64,000 nt of DNA from Mesorhizobium amorphae. GTDB taxonomy: Bacteria > Pseudomonadota > Alphaproteobacteria > Rhizobiales > Rhizobiaceae. The DNA lies in contig QFNI01000001.1 in assembly GCA_003240775.1 (NCBI GenBank), positions 165,047 through 229,046 of the forward strand. The letters run 5' to 3'. Each line of letters begins with the position of its first letter. Positions within the stretch are counted from its first letter, which is position 1. A program made the translations under genes and the position numbers. A model generated the notes under the pieces. The model had not been told where the DNA came from. It was given only the letters and a program-made list of their open reading frames with translations, and did not search any database. Below are positions 26,106-34,799 of this stretch, piece by piece.

Positions 26106-28337
26106 CTAGAACTGGTAGGAGACGCTCGCCTTGAAGGTGCGGCCGGCTTCAGTGAAGTAATCCTTGGCCTGGGTGGTGGAGTCGGGAATGTCGAGCGCGT
26201 CGAAATACTTCTTGTCGAACACGTTGTAGACGCCGGCCGTCAGGCGCATGCCTTCCACCTGGGAGGGCTGCCACCAGGCCGAAAGGTCGAGAAGCCCGTA
26301 GCCCGGCGTGCGGGAAAGCTCGTTCTCCACCTCGTCGCGGGCAGCCGCCAGCGTGACCACGGCGTTCGCGCCCCACTCCTCGGCCGTGTAGCCGAGATCG
26401 ACGATGCCCTTGGCCGCCGGGATCGAGTTGAGGTGCTCGTCGGTCTCGCGGTCCACCCCGACATAGGCGCCGACGCTGGCCGCCAGACGCCAGTTCGCGT
26501 CGAACTGCCAATGCCCGGAAACCTCCGCACCCCAGATGTCGACACGGGCGCGATTGGCGACGCCCGTGATGCCGAAGGGGTAGGTGCCTTCCGGCACGCC
26601 CGCTTCGGCCGCCGAAACCGAGACCACGTCGATGAAGTTCTCGTAGCGGTTGTAGAACAGGTTGATCGCCCCGCCGCGTTCCTTGTCGCCCAGGATCGCG
26701 CCCACGTCAAAGCCGTTGGAGGTTTCGGGCTCAAGCTCGGGGTTGCCGATGCGCAGATAGGTACCGGGACCGCCGAACGACAGGTAGAGTTCCGATGGAG
26801 TCGGGGCGCGGAAGGCTTGCGCCCACTGGCTGTAGAGCGTGACGCCGGGCATCCAGTCCCATTCGGCGCGCAGCTTGGGCGAGAAGGCAGCGTCGCTCGA
26901 CTCCTCGGGCAGGCCGTTGAAGGAGGGGTTGTTCCGGAAGCCCTCGGTTTCCTCCGGCGTCGCGCGATACCAGTCGAAGCGCAGGCCGGGCGTCAGGCGC
27001 AGGCGGTCGTCGTGGAAGCCGATCTCGTCCTGCACGTAGAGGCCGACCGTGAGGCCGTCGACGTCGGGCATATCGGCTTGGTTCGTGTGCAGGAAGTTGC
27101 AGCCCGAGAAGGCGCCGGTGTAGCGGGTGACGCCGTCGGGAAGCACCGGGCAGCCGTCCACGCCCGAGGAGAACTGGCTCGACCGGCTGCCGAAGATCTC
27201 GCCGCCGAACCCGATGTCGTGGGTGACGGAACCCGTGTCGAAGCTCGCCACCGCATTGGCGTTGGCGCCGAGCGTGGTTTCCTCGCGCTCGGCCAAGCGC
27301 GAGAAGGGGCCGGCGGGTATCGAGCGGCGGATAGCGGAAAGCCCGCTGTCGATCTCCTGCTTCTGCCAGTAGACCACCGCATCCGCAGCCGAGATCAGCC
27401 CACCGCCATCGGGCGTGTATTCGTAGTTGAGCGAGACCCGGTCGCGCTTGTCGCTTTCGGCGATGCGCGGCGTGCCCGGCAGGTAGGTGCCCGTCAGCGG
27501 CAACTGGGAAGCCGTCAAGTTTTCGACATCGTCGCTGCGGTCGAAGCGCTCCGCCGTCAGCCCCACCACGTGACCGCCCTCGAAATGCTGGCGGATCTTG
27601 GCGAGATAGTTCTGGCGGTCGTAGTCGCGCGGCTCCTTTTCGGTGCGCAAGGGGCCGAAGCCGCCGACATCGCCGCGGTTCTCGATCTCGTTGCCCTCGC
27701 GGTAGCCGCCCTGGAACAGGAAATAGGTGTCGCGCAGCCGTGCAGCGAGCGCCTGCTCGGCGCTCCAGCTGCCGTCCTTGGAATCGAAGGACAAACGCGA
27801 CAGGCCGCCGAAGGTCTTGCCGTTCGGAAGCAGGTCCTCGGGGTTCAGCGTGCGAAACGCGACCACGCCCCCCAGCGCACCGGCGCCGAACACGGAGGAG
27901 TCCGAGCCCTTCACCACGTCGATCCGCGACAGCGTCTCGAAGTTGATGGCCGAGACACCGCCCGTCAGCCCGCGCGCACCGTCCTGAAGCCAGGGCACCC
28001 GCACGCCGTCGACGGTGGTGAGCACGCGGGCTTGGTCGAGGCCGCGCACGTTGATGGAACGGTTGCCGGCGCTGAAGTTCACCGCCGGATCGAGGCGGTT
28101 GATCTCGGAGATGTCGCGCACCTGTGCGGCATCGAGTGTTTCGCGGGAAATCTCCACCGTGGTGGGAGTGGTCGCGGTCGCTGCCGTGCCCTCGCGCTGG
28201 CCGGAAACGGTGATCGTGGACAGAACGGCTTCCTCTTCCCCGCCATCCGCATCCTGCGCCAGCACGGGCGCGGCGAACGCACAGGAAACCAGGAGCCCGG
28301 CGCCCAGACGCGCCAGCCGGGAACGATTGAAGTTCAT
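26106..28337 (-). CDS. hmuR: TonB-dependent hemin/hemoglobin receptor
   Basis: Outer-membrane receptor of 743 residues, start ATG 28337 with signal peptide (MNFNRSRLARLGAGLL ... APVLA). The TonB box/plug region includes LSTITVSGQREG, VRGLDQARVLTTVDG and VVKGSDSSVFGAGALGGVV; the beta-barrel ends in FKASVSYQF, a typical terminal strand. FRAP (FRAPTPSELYLSF) and NPEL boxes of heme receptors are present near residue 560. There is no histidine between these two boxes, although several heme receptors use one there. It diverges from hmuTUV, and iron control is likely through the box at 28476-28490. Confidence 0.87.
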   Translation of the reverse strand: MNFNRSRLARLGAGLLVSCAFAAPVLAQDADGGEEEAVLSTITVSGQREGTAATATTPTTVEISRETLDAAQVRDISEINRLDPAVNFSAGNRSINVRGLDQARVLTTVDGVRVPWLQDGARGLTGGVSAINFETLSRIDVVKGSDSSVFGAGALGGVVAFRTLNPEDLLPNGKTFGGLSRLSFDSKDGSWSAEQALAARLRDTYFLFQGGYREGNEIENRGDVGGFGPLRTEKEPRDYDRQNYLAKIRQHFEGGHVVGLTAERFDRSDDVENLTASQLPLTGTYLPGTPRIAESDKRDRVSLNYEYTPDGGGLISAADAVVYWQKQEIDSGLSAIRRSIPAGPFSRLAEREETTLGANANAVASFDTGSVTHDIGFGGEIFGSRSSQFSSGVDGCPVLPDGVTRYTGAFSGCNFLHTNQADMPDVDGLTVGLYVQDEIGFHDDRLRLTPGLRFDWYRATPEETEGFRNNPSFNGLPEESSDAAFSPKLRAEWDWMPGVTLYSQWAQAFRAPTPSELYLSFGGPGTYLRIGNPELEPETSNGFDVGAILGDKERGGAINLFYNRYENFIDVVSVSAAEAGVPEGTYPFGITGVANRARVDIWGAEVSGHWQFDANWRLAASVGAYVGVDRETDEHLNSIPAAKGIVDLGYTAEEWGANAVVTLAAARDEVENELSRTPGYGLLDLSAWWQPSQVEGMRLTAGVYNVFDKKYFDALDIPDSTTQAKDYFTEAGRTFKASVSYQF

Positions 28338-28455
28338 GCTCGGGACCCACCTTCCGAAAACGGTTTGTGGCGGGCTGGAGCCTGAACAAGCGGCTCGATG
28401 GCTGGCCTTGAAGAGGCGAGGGGAGCGGTCTCGGACCGGCTCCGCCCCACGCGTC

Positions 28456-28491
28456 TTGACCCTGTTACGCAAACCTGAATAAAAGAGTCAA
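28456..28491. promoter_or_regulatory. Divergent heme-locus promoters with candidate RirA (IRO) box
   Basis: On the plus strand TTGACC (28456-28461), a 17-base spacer and ATAAAA (28479-28484) resemble a promoter for hmuTUV; on the minus strand TTGACT (28491-28486) faces the receptor. TGAATAAAAGAGTCA (28476-28490) matches the TGA-N9-TCA iron-responsive operator recognised by RirA in rhizobia and overlaps both. Iron repression is therefore expected (inference). Confidence 0.45.
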
Positions 28492-28604
28492 GATTGATGG
28501 CAGCCCTTCCGACACTGCTCCACCGACTGCGGCTTTGATGCCGCACGGGAGCCGCGACGAGAGCGAGGCGCTGCGCCCCGTCTTGCCGCAAGGGTATGAT
28601 CTTC

Positions 28605-29471
28605 ATGCGTTTTTCCGTGCTTCGCTCCTTGACGCTCGCGCTTGCGATCGGCGCGCAGGCTTGGTCGCCGGCTTTCGCACAGGAGGCGCAGCGCGTGGTC
28701 TCGATCGGGGGTGCCGCGACCGAGATCGTTTATGCGCTGGGCGAGGAGAAGCGCTTGACCGCGGTGGACACGACGAGCCTTTACCCCGCAGCCACCCAGG
28801 CGCTCCCCAATGTCGGCTACATGCGCGCGCTGTCCGCCGAAGGCGTGCTTGCCCTTTCGCCCGACCTGATCCTCCTGGAAGACGGCGCCGGCCCGCCTGA
28901 AGCCGTGCAGTTGATCGACACGGCGGGCGTCAAGGTCGTGCATGTGCCGTCCGGCCATGCGCCCGAAACCCTGCCCGAAAAGATCAAGACCGTGGCCGAT
29001 GCCTTCGGCCGCACGGCCGATGGCGAGAAGATGGCCGCCAAGGTCTCGGCCGACCTTGCGGCGCTCAAGTCGGAGCTGGGTGTCGTGCAGACCCCGCAAA
29101 AGGTGCTCTTCATCCTCTCGCTCAAGGACGGCCGCCCGCTTGCAGCGGGCCAGGACACCGCAGCCGACGCCATGATCAAGCTTGCCGGCGCCGAAAACGT
29201 TCTCGCCGACACGAAGGGCTACAAGGCGCTTTCCTGGGAGGCTGCGTCCGCGCTTCAGCCCGACGTGATCCTGATGATCGACCGCGGTGGCGAGGCGCAT
29301 GGGGGCGACGTGTTCGCGCAGCCCGCGCTCGCCGCGACGCCTGCGGGCCGCAACAAGCGGCTGATCCGGATGGATGGTCTCTACCTCCTGGGCTTCGGCC
29401 CGCGCACCCCGGATGCCGCGCGCGAACTCGCCTCCAAGCTCTACCCCGACCTGGCACTCGCCCGGCCATGA
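28605..29471 (+). CDS. hmuT: Hemin ABC transporter substrate-binding protein
   Basis: 288-residue periplasmic heme-binding protein. ATG 28605 is preferred to ATG 28596 because AAGGG is ten bases before it and it opens the signal peptide MRFSVLRSLTLALAIGAQAW. HmuT landmarks include RVVSIGGAATEIVYALG, VDTTSLYPAATQALPNVGYMRALSAEG (the tyrosine here is a heme ligand in characterised HmuT proteins) and KALSWEAASALQPDVILM. First gene of hmuTUV; its stop overlaps the permease start. No hmuS-type heme-handling gene is in the cluster. Confidence 0.9.
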   Translation: MRFSVLRSLTLALAIGAQAWSPAFAQEAQRVVSIGGAATEIVYALGEEKRLTAVDTTSLYPAATQALPNVGYMRALSAEGVLALSPDLILLEDGAGPPEAVQLIDTAGVKVVHVPSGHAPETLPEKIKTVADAFGRTADGEKMAAKVSADLAALKSELGVVQTPQKVLFILSLKDGRPLAAGQDTAADAMIKLAGAENVLADTKGYKALSWEAASALQPDVILMIDRGGEAHGGDVFAQPALAATPAGRNKRLIRMDGLYLLGFGPRTPDAARELASKLYPDLALARP

Positions 29472-30544
29472 CGGCCGCAGCCTTGCCCGCATCGATCGGA
29501 AGCTACGCAGGGGACCGCACGGGCGCGGGGCGGACCGCGATCGTGTTCCTCGCCGTGCTGCTTCTGGCAACGGCCGTGGTCTCGCTCGGCGTCGGGCCGG
29601 CGGCGCTCTCGCCCGCGCGCGTGGTCGAGATCCTGCTTTCGGGGCCGCGGCCCACGCCCGACAATCTCGGCGACACGGTGATCGTCTGGCAGATCCGCTT
29701 GCCGCGCATCCTGCTCGGCGCGCTCGTGGGCGCCAGTCTGGCCGCGGCAGGCGCTCTGATGCAGGGCCTCTTCCGCAACCCTCTCGCCGATCCCGGCCTG
29801 GCCGGCGTGTCGTCGGGCTCGGCACTCGGGGCGGTCGGCGTGATCGTGCTCGGAGGCGGTTTCCTCACGCCGCTGCTCGGGCCCTGGACCCTGCCTTTCG
29901 CGGCCTTCTTCGGTGGGCTGGCCTCGACGGCGCTGCTTTATGCGGTGGCCACCCGCCAGGGCCGCACGGCGATCGCCACCATGCTGCTCGCGGGCATCGC
30001 GCTCGGCGCGCTGGCCGGCGCGGTCACGGGCTTCCTGGTCTTCCTGAGCGACGACCGGCAGTTGCGCGACATCACCTTCTGGAGCCTGGGGGGTCTCGGC
30101 GGAGCGAGCTGGGAGCGGCTCTGGACCTGTGGTCCGATCATGGCGGCGGCGATCCTGTCTTCCCCCTTTCTCGCGCGCGGGCTCAACGCGCTGGTGCTCG
30201 GCGAGGCGGAAGCCTTCCACCTCGGCCTGAGCATCCAGCGGCTGAAGCGGGTGGCCATCGTGGTCGTCGCGGCGGGCACCGCGGCGAGCGTCGCTGCGGC
30301 CGGCGTCGTGGGCTTCGTGGGCATCGTCGTGCCGCATCTCCTGCGGCTGGCGGTGGGCGCCGATCACCGGTTCCTGCTTCCGGCCTCCGCGCTTCTGGGC
30401 GCGATCCTGATCCTGGTGGCAGACATGGCCGCGCGAACGCTGGCGGCACCCGCCGAACTGCCCATCGGCATCTTGACCGCCATGCTGGGCGCGCCCTTCT
30501 TCCTCTGGCTCCTGCTTCGCCGCCGCGGCCTGGGCGAGTTCTGA
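29468..30544 (+). CDS. hmuU: Hemin ABC transporter permease
   Basis: 358 residues, FecCD family with about ten transmembrane segments. Signatures include IRLPRILLGALVGASLAAAGA, NPLADPGLAGVSSGSALGAV, GFVGIVVPHLLR and APAELPIGILTAMLGAPFF. ATG 29468 overlaps the hmuT stop by four bases. A 25-residue polar extension precedes the first membrane segment. Works with HmuT and HmuV to bring heme across the inner membrane. Confidence 0.92.
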   Translation: MTAAALPASIGSYAGDRTGAGRTAIVFLAVLLLATAVVSLGVGPAALSPARVVEILLSGPRPTPDNLGDTVIVWQIRLPRILLGALVGASLAAAGALMQGLFRNPLADPGLAGVSSGSALGAVGVIVLGGGFLTPLLGPWTLPFAAFFGGLASTALLYAVATRQGRTAIATMLLAGIALGALAGAVTGFLVFLSDDRQLRDITFWSLGGLGGASWERLWTCGPIMAAAILSSPFLARGLNALVLGEAEAFHLGLSIQRLKRVAIVVVAAGTAASVAAAGVVGFVGIVVPHLLRLAVGADHRFLLPASALLGAILILVADMAARTLAAPAELPIGILTAMLGAPFFLWLLLRRRGLGEF

Positions 30545-30546
30545 CG

Positions 30547-31350
30547 ATGCTGGAGCTTCGCGACGTCACGGTGGAAGCCGGCAAACGCCCGATCGTGGAT
30601 GGCGTCAGCCTCTCGCTGCGCGCGGGCGAACTTACCGTGCTTCTCGGCCCCAACGGGGCGGGCAAGTCCACGCTGATGAAGGTGATGACGGGCGAGCTTG
30701 CGCCTTTGCGCGGTCATGCTCGGCTGCACGGCCGCCCGCTCGGCGAATGGAGCCCGCGCGAGCTTGCCCGCCACCGCGCGGTGCTGCCCCAGGCGAACCA
30801 GCTCGCCTTTCCCTTCACCGTGTTCGAGGTGGTGCGGCTGGGCGTCGAGGCACGCGGGCAGCGTGCCGGGCTTGAGCGCGAGGTGAGGGCATCGCTCGAA
30901 CGCGTCGACCTCGCGGGCTTCGGCGCGCGCCGTTTTTCCGAACTGTCTGGCGGCGAGCAGCAGCGCGTGCATCTCGCCCGCGTGCTTTCCCAGATCGGCG
31001 CACCCAGGGGCGAGGACGGGCGCGCGCGCCTGCTCTTTCTCGACGAGCCGACATCAAGCCTCGACATCCGCCACCAGATCGCGGTTCTGGAAATCGCACG
31101 AGACTTCGCCCGGGCGGGCGGGGCGGTGCTTGCCATCGTGCACGACCTCAACCTCGCGGCAGCCTTCGCCGACCGCATCGCGCTGATGGAACGGGGGCGG
31201 CTGGCAGCGCTCGGGCATCCGGGCGAGGTGTTCACGCGCTCCGTGCTCGAACCCGTCTTCGGCCTGTCCCTCCACATCCACGTCGCCGGCGATCGTCCGC
31301 CTCATGTGGTGCCTCACGCCTACGGAACGGGGCTTCCGCTTTCCGGTTGA
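30547..31350 (+). CDS. hmuV: Hemin ABC transporter ATP-binding protein
   Basis: 267 residues. Walker A GPNGAGKST, Q-loop region VLPQANQLAFPFTVFEVVRLG, signature LSGGEQQRVHLARVL, Walker B LLFLDEPTSSLD, and VHDLNLAAAFADRIALMERG. The GAPRGEDGRARL insertion between signature and Walker B is characteristic of HmuV. It starts two bases after the hmuU stop and is the last gene of the heme operon. Confidence 0.92.
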   Translation: MLELRDVTVEAGKRPIVDGVSLSLRAGELTVLLGPNGAGKSTLMKVMTGELAPLRGHARLHGRPLGEWSPRELARHRAVLPQANQLAFPFTVFEVVRLGVEARGQRAGLEREVRASLERVDLAGFGARRFSELSGGEQQRVHLARVLSQIGAPRGEDGRARLLFLDEPTSSLDIRHQIAVLEIARDFARAGGAVLAIVHDLNLAAAFADRIALMERGRLAALGHPGEVFTRSVLEPVFGLSLHIHVAGDRPPHVVPHAYGTGLPLSG

Positions 31351-31452
31351 GCCTGCACCTCACGCGTTGCAAATCGGGCCGCTGGACGAGCGGCTGCAAG
31401 ACGCTGGCCCAGTTGTGCTGAGCCGGCCAGCCGTGCAAGGCGTGTCCGCCTG

Positions 31453-32394
31453 ATGAGCCGCAACACTTCTCACCCTTCCGAGCCTCCCGCCGACCGCGTC
31501 TTCGCGGGCATCGCCCTGATGCTGGTGTTCTGCGTCATGGCGCCCCTGATCGACGTGTTCTCCAAGCTGGCGGTGCAGACGGTGTCGCCGGGCACGGTGA
31601 CCTTTGCGCGCTTCATCGTGCAGGGCGTCCTGATGGCGCCCATCGTGATCGCGATGCGCCTGCCGGCACGGCTCGACCGGCGGGTCGCGCTGCTGACCGT
31701 GCTCCGTGCCACGGCTGCGACCGGCTCGACCTTCTGCTTCATCGCGGCCGTGCGCGTGATGCCGATAGCCGATGCGCTCGCCATCGCCTTCGTGACACCC
31801 TTCATGCTCTTGCTGATGGGCCGCTTCCTGCTCGGCGAGGAAGTGGGGCCGCGCCGGCTCGCGGCGTGCGCCGTGGGTTTTGCGGGAACGGTGCTCGTGA
31901 TCCAGCCTTCCTTCGCGCGTTTCGGGGCGACGGCGCTTCTGCCCGTGGGAACCGCCTTCGGCTTTGCGCTCTACATGCTCGTGACGCGCTATCTCAGCCG
32001 CCACCAGCACCCGGTCACGATGCAGCTCCACACCGCGATCGCAGCGAGCCTCCTCTGCCTGCCGCTTCTGGTGTTCGGCAGCGCGGCGGGCATCACGCCC
32101 ATCGCCCTCGTCGCGCCCGAGGGCGTGGTCTGGCTATGGTGCCTGGGCGTGGGTGCCGCGGCCACCCTCAGCCACATGGCGATGACCTACGCCCTGTCTT
32201 TCGCGCCATCCTCCACGCTCGCGCCTCTCAACTATCTCGAGATCGTGCCGGCAACCCTGTTCGGCCTCCTGTTCTTCGGCGATTTTCCCGGCGGCATGAC
32301 CTGGACGGGCATCACCGTGATCGTCGCCTCCGGCCTCTACGTGATCCACCGCGAGCGCGTGGTGGCGAGAAAAGCACCGGCCGCCGGATCCTAG
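31453..32394 (+). CDS. DMT superfamily (EamA) transporter
   Basis: 313 residues with ten hydrophobic segments in two EamA repeats (about 20-150 and 165-300). Typical stretches are TVLRATAATGSTFCFIAAVRVMPIADALAIAF and APLNYLEIVPATLFGLLFFGDFP. Drug/metabolite exporters of this type move small metabolites such as amino acids or S-adenosylmethionine; specificity cannot be read. No evident operon partner. Confidence 0.88.
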   Translation: MSRNTSHPSEPPADRVFAGIALMLVFCVMAPLIDVFSKLAVQTVSPGTVTFARFIVQGVLMAPIVIAMRLPARLDRRVALLTVLRATAATGSTFCFIAAVRVMPIADALAIAFVTPFMLLLMGRFLLGEEVGPRRLAACAVGFAGTVLVIQPSFARFGATALLPVGTAFGFALYMLVTRYLSRHQHPVTMQLHTAIAASLLCLPLLVFGSAAGITPIALVAPEGVVWLWCLGVGAAATLSHMAMTYALSFAPSSTLAPLNYLEIVPATLFGLLFFGDFPGGMTWTGITVIVASGLYVIHRERVVARKAPAAGS

Positions 32395-32464
32395 CCTTTC
32401 ACGCTTTCCCAACATCGCCACGCTAGACAGACACCGAAACGGCCGGTCGATTGAGGAGACACGC

Positions 32465-33619
32465 TTGTTCAGCCGGCGAGACCCCGAAGAGGTGTACAAG
32501 GCCCTCGTCGCCGAACTGTCCTTCAGCGCGGTGCCCACCTCCATCATGGGCTTCACCATCCTGTGCGTGGGCGCCTATGCCTTCATGGCGATGGAAAGCC
32601 ACGCGCTTTTCGCCGCCACCGTTCTCGGCACGGGCGCGGCGCTGGGCAAGGTCGCGCTGATCCTCCACCACCGGCGCAGGCTGGCCGAGGTCACGCAGTC
32701 GCTTCCGCGATCGCGCCGCTTCGAGGCGATGCATGGCGCCTTCACCTTCGGCATGGCGGCCGGCATCGGAGGGCAGACCGCAGCCCTTTTCGCCGATCCG
32801 GAAGTTTCCCTCCACCTGATCGCGACCGGGCTCCTGTTCGGCTATTGTGCGGGCGTCGTCAGCCGTGTCTCCGTGCGGCCCTGGATCGCGGGAACCGCGG
32901 TCGCGATCGCCGCCATCCCCGGCATTCTCGCCGCAGGCTTCTTCGGCGATGGCGCGCATCTCGTGGTCGGCGCCATCTTTTTCGTGTTTCTCCTGGGATC
33001 GATGGAGACCATCGCGCATGTGGCGCGCGGCGCGCGGCGCAACATCGCCATGCGCCTCCAGATGGCGGCCCTCGCCAGGCGCGATCCGCTCACGCAGCTG
33101 CTCAACCGCTTGGGGCTGCGCGAGGCCTTCGACGAACTGCCCCGCAAGCGCGGCGAGATCATCGCCGTCCACATGTTCGACCTCGACGGCTTCAAGGCGG
33201 TGAACGACCGGCTGGGCCACGATGCCGGCGACAAGCTCCTCAAGCTCGTCGCCGAACGGCTGCGCAGCCTAAGCCCGGGCGCCAGCATCATCGCGCGCAC
33301 GGGCGGTGACGAGTTCCTGATCGTCCAGGCGGGCCTGCGCTCGGGCGCGGAAGCGCGCGCGATGGCGTTCGCGATCCACCGCACCCTCGTCGAGCCCTAT
33401 CTCCTGGGCAAGGACACCGGCACGATCGGCGTGAGCGTGGGCTACAACACGGCCGCAGCAGCCGCGGCCAACCTTGACCAGCAGAAGCGTGCGGCCGACG
33501 CCGCCTCCTACAAGGCCAAGCGCGCCGGCGGCGGCGTCTGGCCGAGAACCGCCTCCCAGCCCTCTCCCAGCCTTCTCATGATGCAAGGCGCCAAGTGGGA
33601 AGCGGACACCGAGGGTTGA
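32465..33619 (+). CDS. Membrane-anchored diguanylate cyclase (GGDEF)
   Basis: 384 residues. The TTG start at 32465 is supported by GAGGAG at good spacing, and no ATG fits. The N-terminal half (about 25-195) has six hydrophobic segments forming a membrane sensor of MASE-like type; the C-terminal GGDEF domain (about 205-365) starts at ARRDPLTQLLNRLG and carries an intact active-site TGGDEF near residue 279. The RxxD inhibitory site five residues before it is absent, so product feedback at that site is unlikely. Produces c-di-GMP; the sensed signal is unknown. Confidence 0.9.
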   Translation: MFSRRDPEEVYKALVAELSFSAVPTSIMGFTILCVGAYAFMAMESHALFAATVLGTGAALGKVALILHHRRRLAEVTQSLPRSRRFEAMHGAFTFGMAAGIGGQTAALFADPEVSLHLIATGLLFGYCAGVVSRVSVRPWIAGTAVAIAAIPGILAAGFFGDGAHLVVGAIFFVFLLGSMETIAHVARGARRNIAMRLQMAALARRDPLTQLLNRLGLREAFDELPRKRGEIIAVHMFDLDGFKAVNDRLGHDAGDKLLKLVAERLRSLSPGASIIARTGGDEFLIVQAGLRSGAEARAMAFAIHRTLVEPYLLGKDTGTIGVSVGYNTAAAAAANLDQQKRAADAASYKAKRAGGGVWPRTASQPSPSLLMMQGAKWEADTEG

Positions 33620-33670
33620 GGGGAGGGGCGCTCTCTGAAACGCCGGCGCCCTTCGCTCCGCGGCTCGTCT

Positions 33671-34306
33671 TCACCCCTTGTAGGCGGGCAGCGCCAACCC
33701 TTTCAGAATGGCGAGCGCGCGCAGGCCGAAGCCCGAGAAGAGCGCAACGCCTGCCGCCAGAAGCGGCGGCACGCCGAGCGCGGCGAGCAGCACATAGGCG
33801 AATGCGGAGAGCGCAATCGCCGTCACGTAGATTTCGGGCCGCATGATGATCGAGGGCGTGCCGGCCAGCACGTCGCGCATGATGCCGCCTGCCGACGCAG
33901 AAACCACGCCCATGATCGCCGCAGGCAATGGCGGCACCCCGAATTCGAGCGCCTTGGCGGAGCCGTAGACACCATACCAGGCGATGCCCGCCGCATCCGA
34001 CCAGTCGATGGCGCGTTCGGGCCACCAGCGCGCGGGCGCGAGCCACACGGCCGCAGCCGGCACGAGGCAGGCTGCGGCCGCCCAGGGCGAGAAGACCCAG
34101 AACACCGGCGCCCCGATCAGAAGATCGCGCACCGTCCCGCCGCCCACCCCCGTGAGCACGGCGAAGAACGCGAACGTCACCGGCGTCTGCCCGGCCCGCG
34201 CCGCCACGAGCGCGCCCGAAAGCGCAAACACCACCGTTCCCGCCAGATCCACCAGCGGATGCGCCGCGCCGAGCAGCGACGCCAAGCTCATCCCCTCCGC
34301 CACCAT
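33671..34306 (-). CDS. Trimeric intracellular cation (TRIC)-type channel, UPF0126
   Basis: 211 residues, seven hydrophobic segments arranged as two repeats, each with the glycine/arginine signature: GVGGGTVRDLLIGAPVFW near 52 and SASAGGIMRDVLAGTPS near 138. Bacterial TRIC homologues form cation or solute channels. Alternative start at 34291 (MSLASLLG). Isolated gene convergent with the diguanylate cyclase. Confidence 0.9.
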   Translation of the reverse strand: MVAEGMSLASLLGAAHPLVDLAGTVVFALSGALVAARAGQTPVTFAFFAVLTGVGGGTVRDLLIGAPVFWVFSPWAAAACLVPAAAVWLAPARWWPERAIDWSDAAGIAWYGVYGSAKALEFGVPPLPAAIMGVVSASAGGIMRDVLAGTPSIIMRPEIYVTAIALSAFAYVLLAALGVPPLLAAGVALFSGFGLRALAILKGLALPAYKG

Positions 34307-34436
34307 GTCACCCTCCAGCCCCGCCTCACGGGTGCGAACAGACGGCCGGGATGCCGGAGGGCCGGTCGGCGGTCAAGGGATGGGCTCGCGGCGAGCCGAC
34401 ACCAGGGGATGGGGAAATGCGCGAGCGCGGAACGCC

Positions 34437-34763
34437 TTATCCGCTTGAGCGAAGCTCGGCCCCCAGCCAGTTCAGATAGTCGGAGATCGCAGCCTCGTCT
34501 CGCCTGCAATACGACCACTTCAGGTGCTTGCGCACCGTGATGAAGCCGGCTTGCTTGAGGATTTCGAGATGCCGGCTGGCCGTCGGCTGCGCAACGGCCA
34601 AGGCCTCGGCGATGGAGGTCATGCAGACGCCGAACTCCACCGGGTCGGCCGACCATTGGCTGCCGAAGTTCTCCTGTGGTTCCGCCAGCAGCCGCAGGAT
34701 CGTCAGGCGCTGCTCGCTGGCCATTGCCTTGACCTGGGTTGATCTGTTGGGACCATTAGTCAT
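34437..34763 (-). CDS. ArsR-family winged-helix repressor
   Basis: 108 residues. The helix-turn-helix reads MTSIAEALAVAQPTASRHLEILKQAGFITVRKHLKWSYCRRDE, the ArsR layout. The metal-binding ELCVC motif is absent, so this is probably a non-metal member. It diverges from an alpha/beta hydrolase with a perfect 7-bp palindrome in the 36-bp gap, a strong sign that it represses itself and the hydrolase. Confidence 0.87.
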   Translation of the reverse strand: MTNGPNRSTQVKAMASEQRLTILRLLAEPQENFGSQWSADPVEFGVCMTSIAEALAVAQPTASRHLEILKQAGFITVRKHLKWSYCRRDEAAISDYLNWLGAELRSSG

Positions 34764-34766
34764 ATC

Positions 34767-34784
34767 GTCATTTCGCTAAATGAC
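34767..34784. promoter_or_regulatory. ArsR operator candidate
   Basis: GTCATTT-CGCT-AAATGAC, a perfect 7-bp inverted repeat, lies 3 bp from the ArsR start and 15 bp from the hydrolase start. Such a site would block both divergent genes. Binding is inferred. Confidence 0.6.
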
Positions 34785-34799
34785 TATGTGAGAGGATCG

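Noticed and set aside
26433..28385. A 650-residue open frame antisense to the heme receptor
   Set aside because: It has no domain, no start signal and an Ala/Arg/His-rich composition typical of chance frames opposite a GC-rich gene. The receptor frame on the other strand is unmistakable.
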